Assembly: GCA_041571375.1 (NCBI GenBank)
Contig: JBFFUJ010000141.1
Span: forward strand, 1-6,718
Direction of reading: 5' to 3'
From: CALKKN01 sp041571375
GTDB taxonomy: Bacteria; Pseudomonadota; Gammaproteobacteria; Xanthomonadales; SZUA-36
Length of the DNA stretch: 6,718 nucleotides
The notes beneath the pieces were generated by a model. It made no database searches, was not told the DNA's origin, and saw nothing but the letters and a program-made list of their open reading frames with translations. Below, piece by piece: positions 6,460 through 6,718 of the stretch. Every line of letters begins with the position of its first letter. The stretch's first letter is position 1. The position numbers were made by a program, and so were the translations under genes.

Positions 6460-6718
6460 TCCAGGCGAGGACCTGGCGCGGCATACTGCTTTGGGCGATC
6501 CTGGCGGCGGTGACCTGGCACGTGTCGCGCGGCCCATCGGAACCTTCCCTGCAGCCGCCCGAGAAACCGGATATCCGGCTTAATTATGCGCTGTACGAAT
6601 TCAGCGGGCTGCTGTTGGACGAGCAGGGAGACGTCCGGCTCAGCATTACGGCGCCGATTCTCAGGAACGACGCGAACAGCGGCGTCGGAACGGTCGATTC
6701 CCCAGAGGTCCATATTCA
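6456..6718 (+). CDS. lptC: LPS export ABC transporter periplasmic protein LptC, 5' part
   Basis: The frame opens with GTG at 6456-6458, overlapping the kdsC TGA, and is open to the window edge (87 full codons, no stop). LptC is the bitopic inner-membrane protein that receives LPS from LptBFG and passes it to LptA in the periplasmic bridge. The visible part has a short N-terminus, one membrane segment (about residues 9-23, ILLWAILAAVTWHVS), a Pro-rich linker (27-38), then the start of the beta-jellyroll: the pattern NYALYEFSGLLLDEQGDVRLSITAP continues into an Asp-Ser-Pro-Glu near the edge (81-84), which matches the LptC pattern of Tyr, Phe, Gly and a later 'sP.v'. No ATG is available near the start, so GTG is preferred. 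Position after kdsC is as in E. coli, where lptA and lptB follow. The 3' end is outside the window. Confidence 0.88.
   Translation, partial: MIQARTWRGILLWAILAAVTWHVSRGPSEPSLQPPEKPDIRLNYALYEFSGLLLDEQGDVRLSITAPILRNDANSGVGTVDSPEVHI

Noticed and set aside
4849..6537. Long minus-strand open frame (562 codons) opposite kdsD-kdsC-lptC
   Set aside because: The plus strand carries three clear genes with intact catalytic motifs; the antisense product has low-complexity His/Gln/Arg composition typical of shadow frames.

Overview
The window looks like chromosomal core sequence from a high-GC gammaproteobacterium. The evidence is the gene content (ibaG-murA next to yrbG-kdsD-kdsC-lptC), the GC-rich third codon positions and the close match of the key motifs to the E. 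coli proteins. Order and genus cannot be read from this sequence. I see no mobile element, tRNA, rRNA, CRISPR array or sign of recent transfer.

Layout. Positions 1-2264 hold two plus-strand genes joined by an ATGA stop/start overlap: the 3' part of a DUF3108 protein gene, then a complete M48 zinc-metalloprotease lipoprotein with TPR repeats and an extra C-terminal domain. This pair converges on, and overlaps by 9 bp, a minus-strand pair (3755 down to 2256) made of a BolA-family gene of the IbaG type followed by murA. A 161-bp divergent spacer (3756-3916) separates that pair from a plus-strand operon: yrbG (calcium/sodium antiporter type), kdsD, kdsC and the 5' part of lptC, which runs off the end of the window.

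How the genes fit together. Almost everything serves the cell envelope. MurA commits UDP-GlcNAc to peptidoglycan. KdsD and KdsC carry out the first and third steps of Kdo synthesis for the LPS inner core. LptC begins the LPS export bridge. The M48/TPR lipoprotein resembles periplasmic quality-control proteases of the BepA kind. In E. coli the mlaFEDCB phospholipid-transport genes lie between ibaG and yrbG; here they are absent and the two halves face each other directly.

I did not find a new multi-gene system. The points most worth a second look are the uncharacterised C-terminal domain of the M48 protein, its tight coupling to the DUF3108 gene, the missing mla block, a 21-bp near-perfect palindrome lying on the yrbG start codon, and stem-loops over the overlapping stop codons of the M48 gene and murA.
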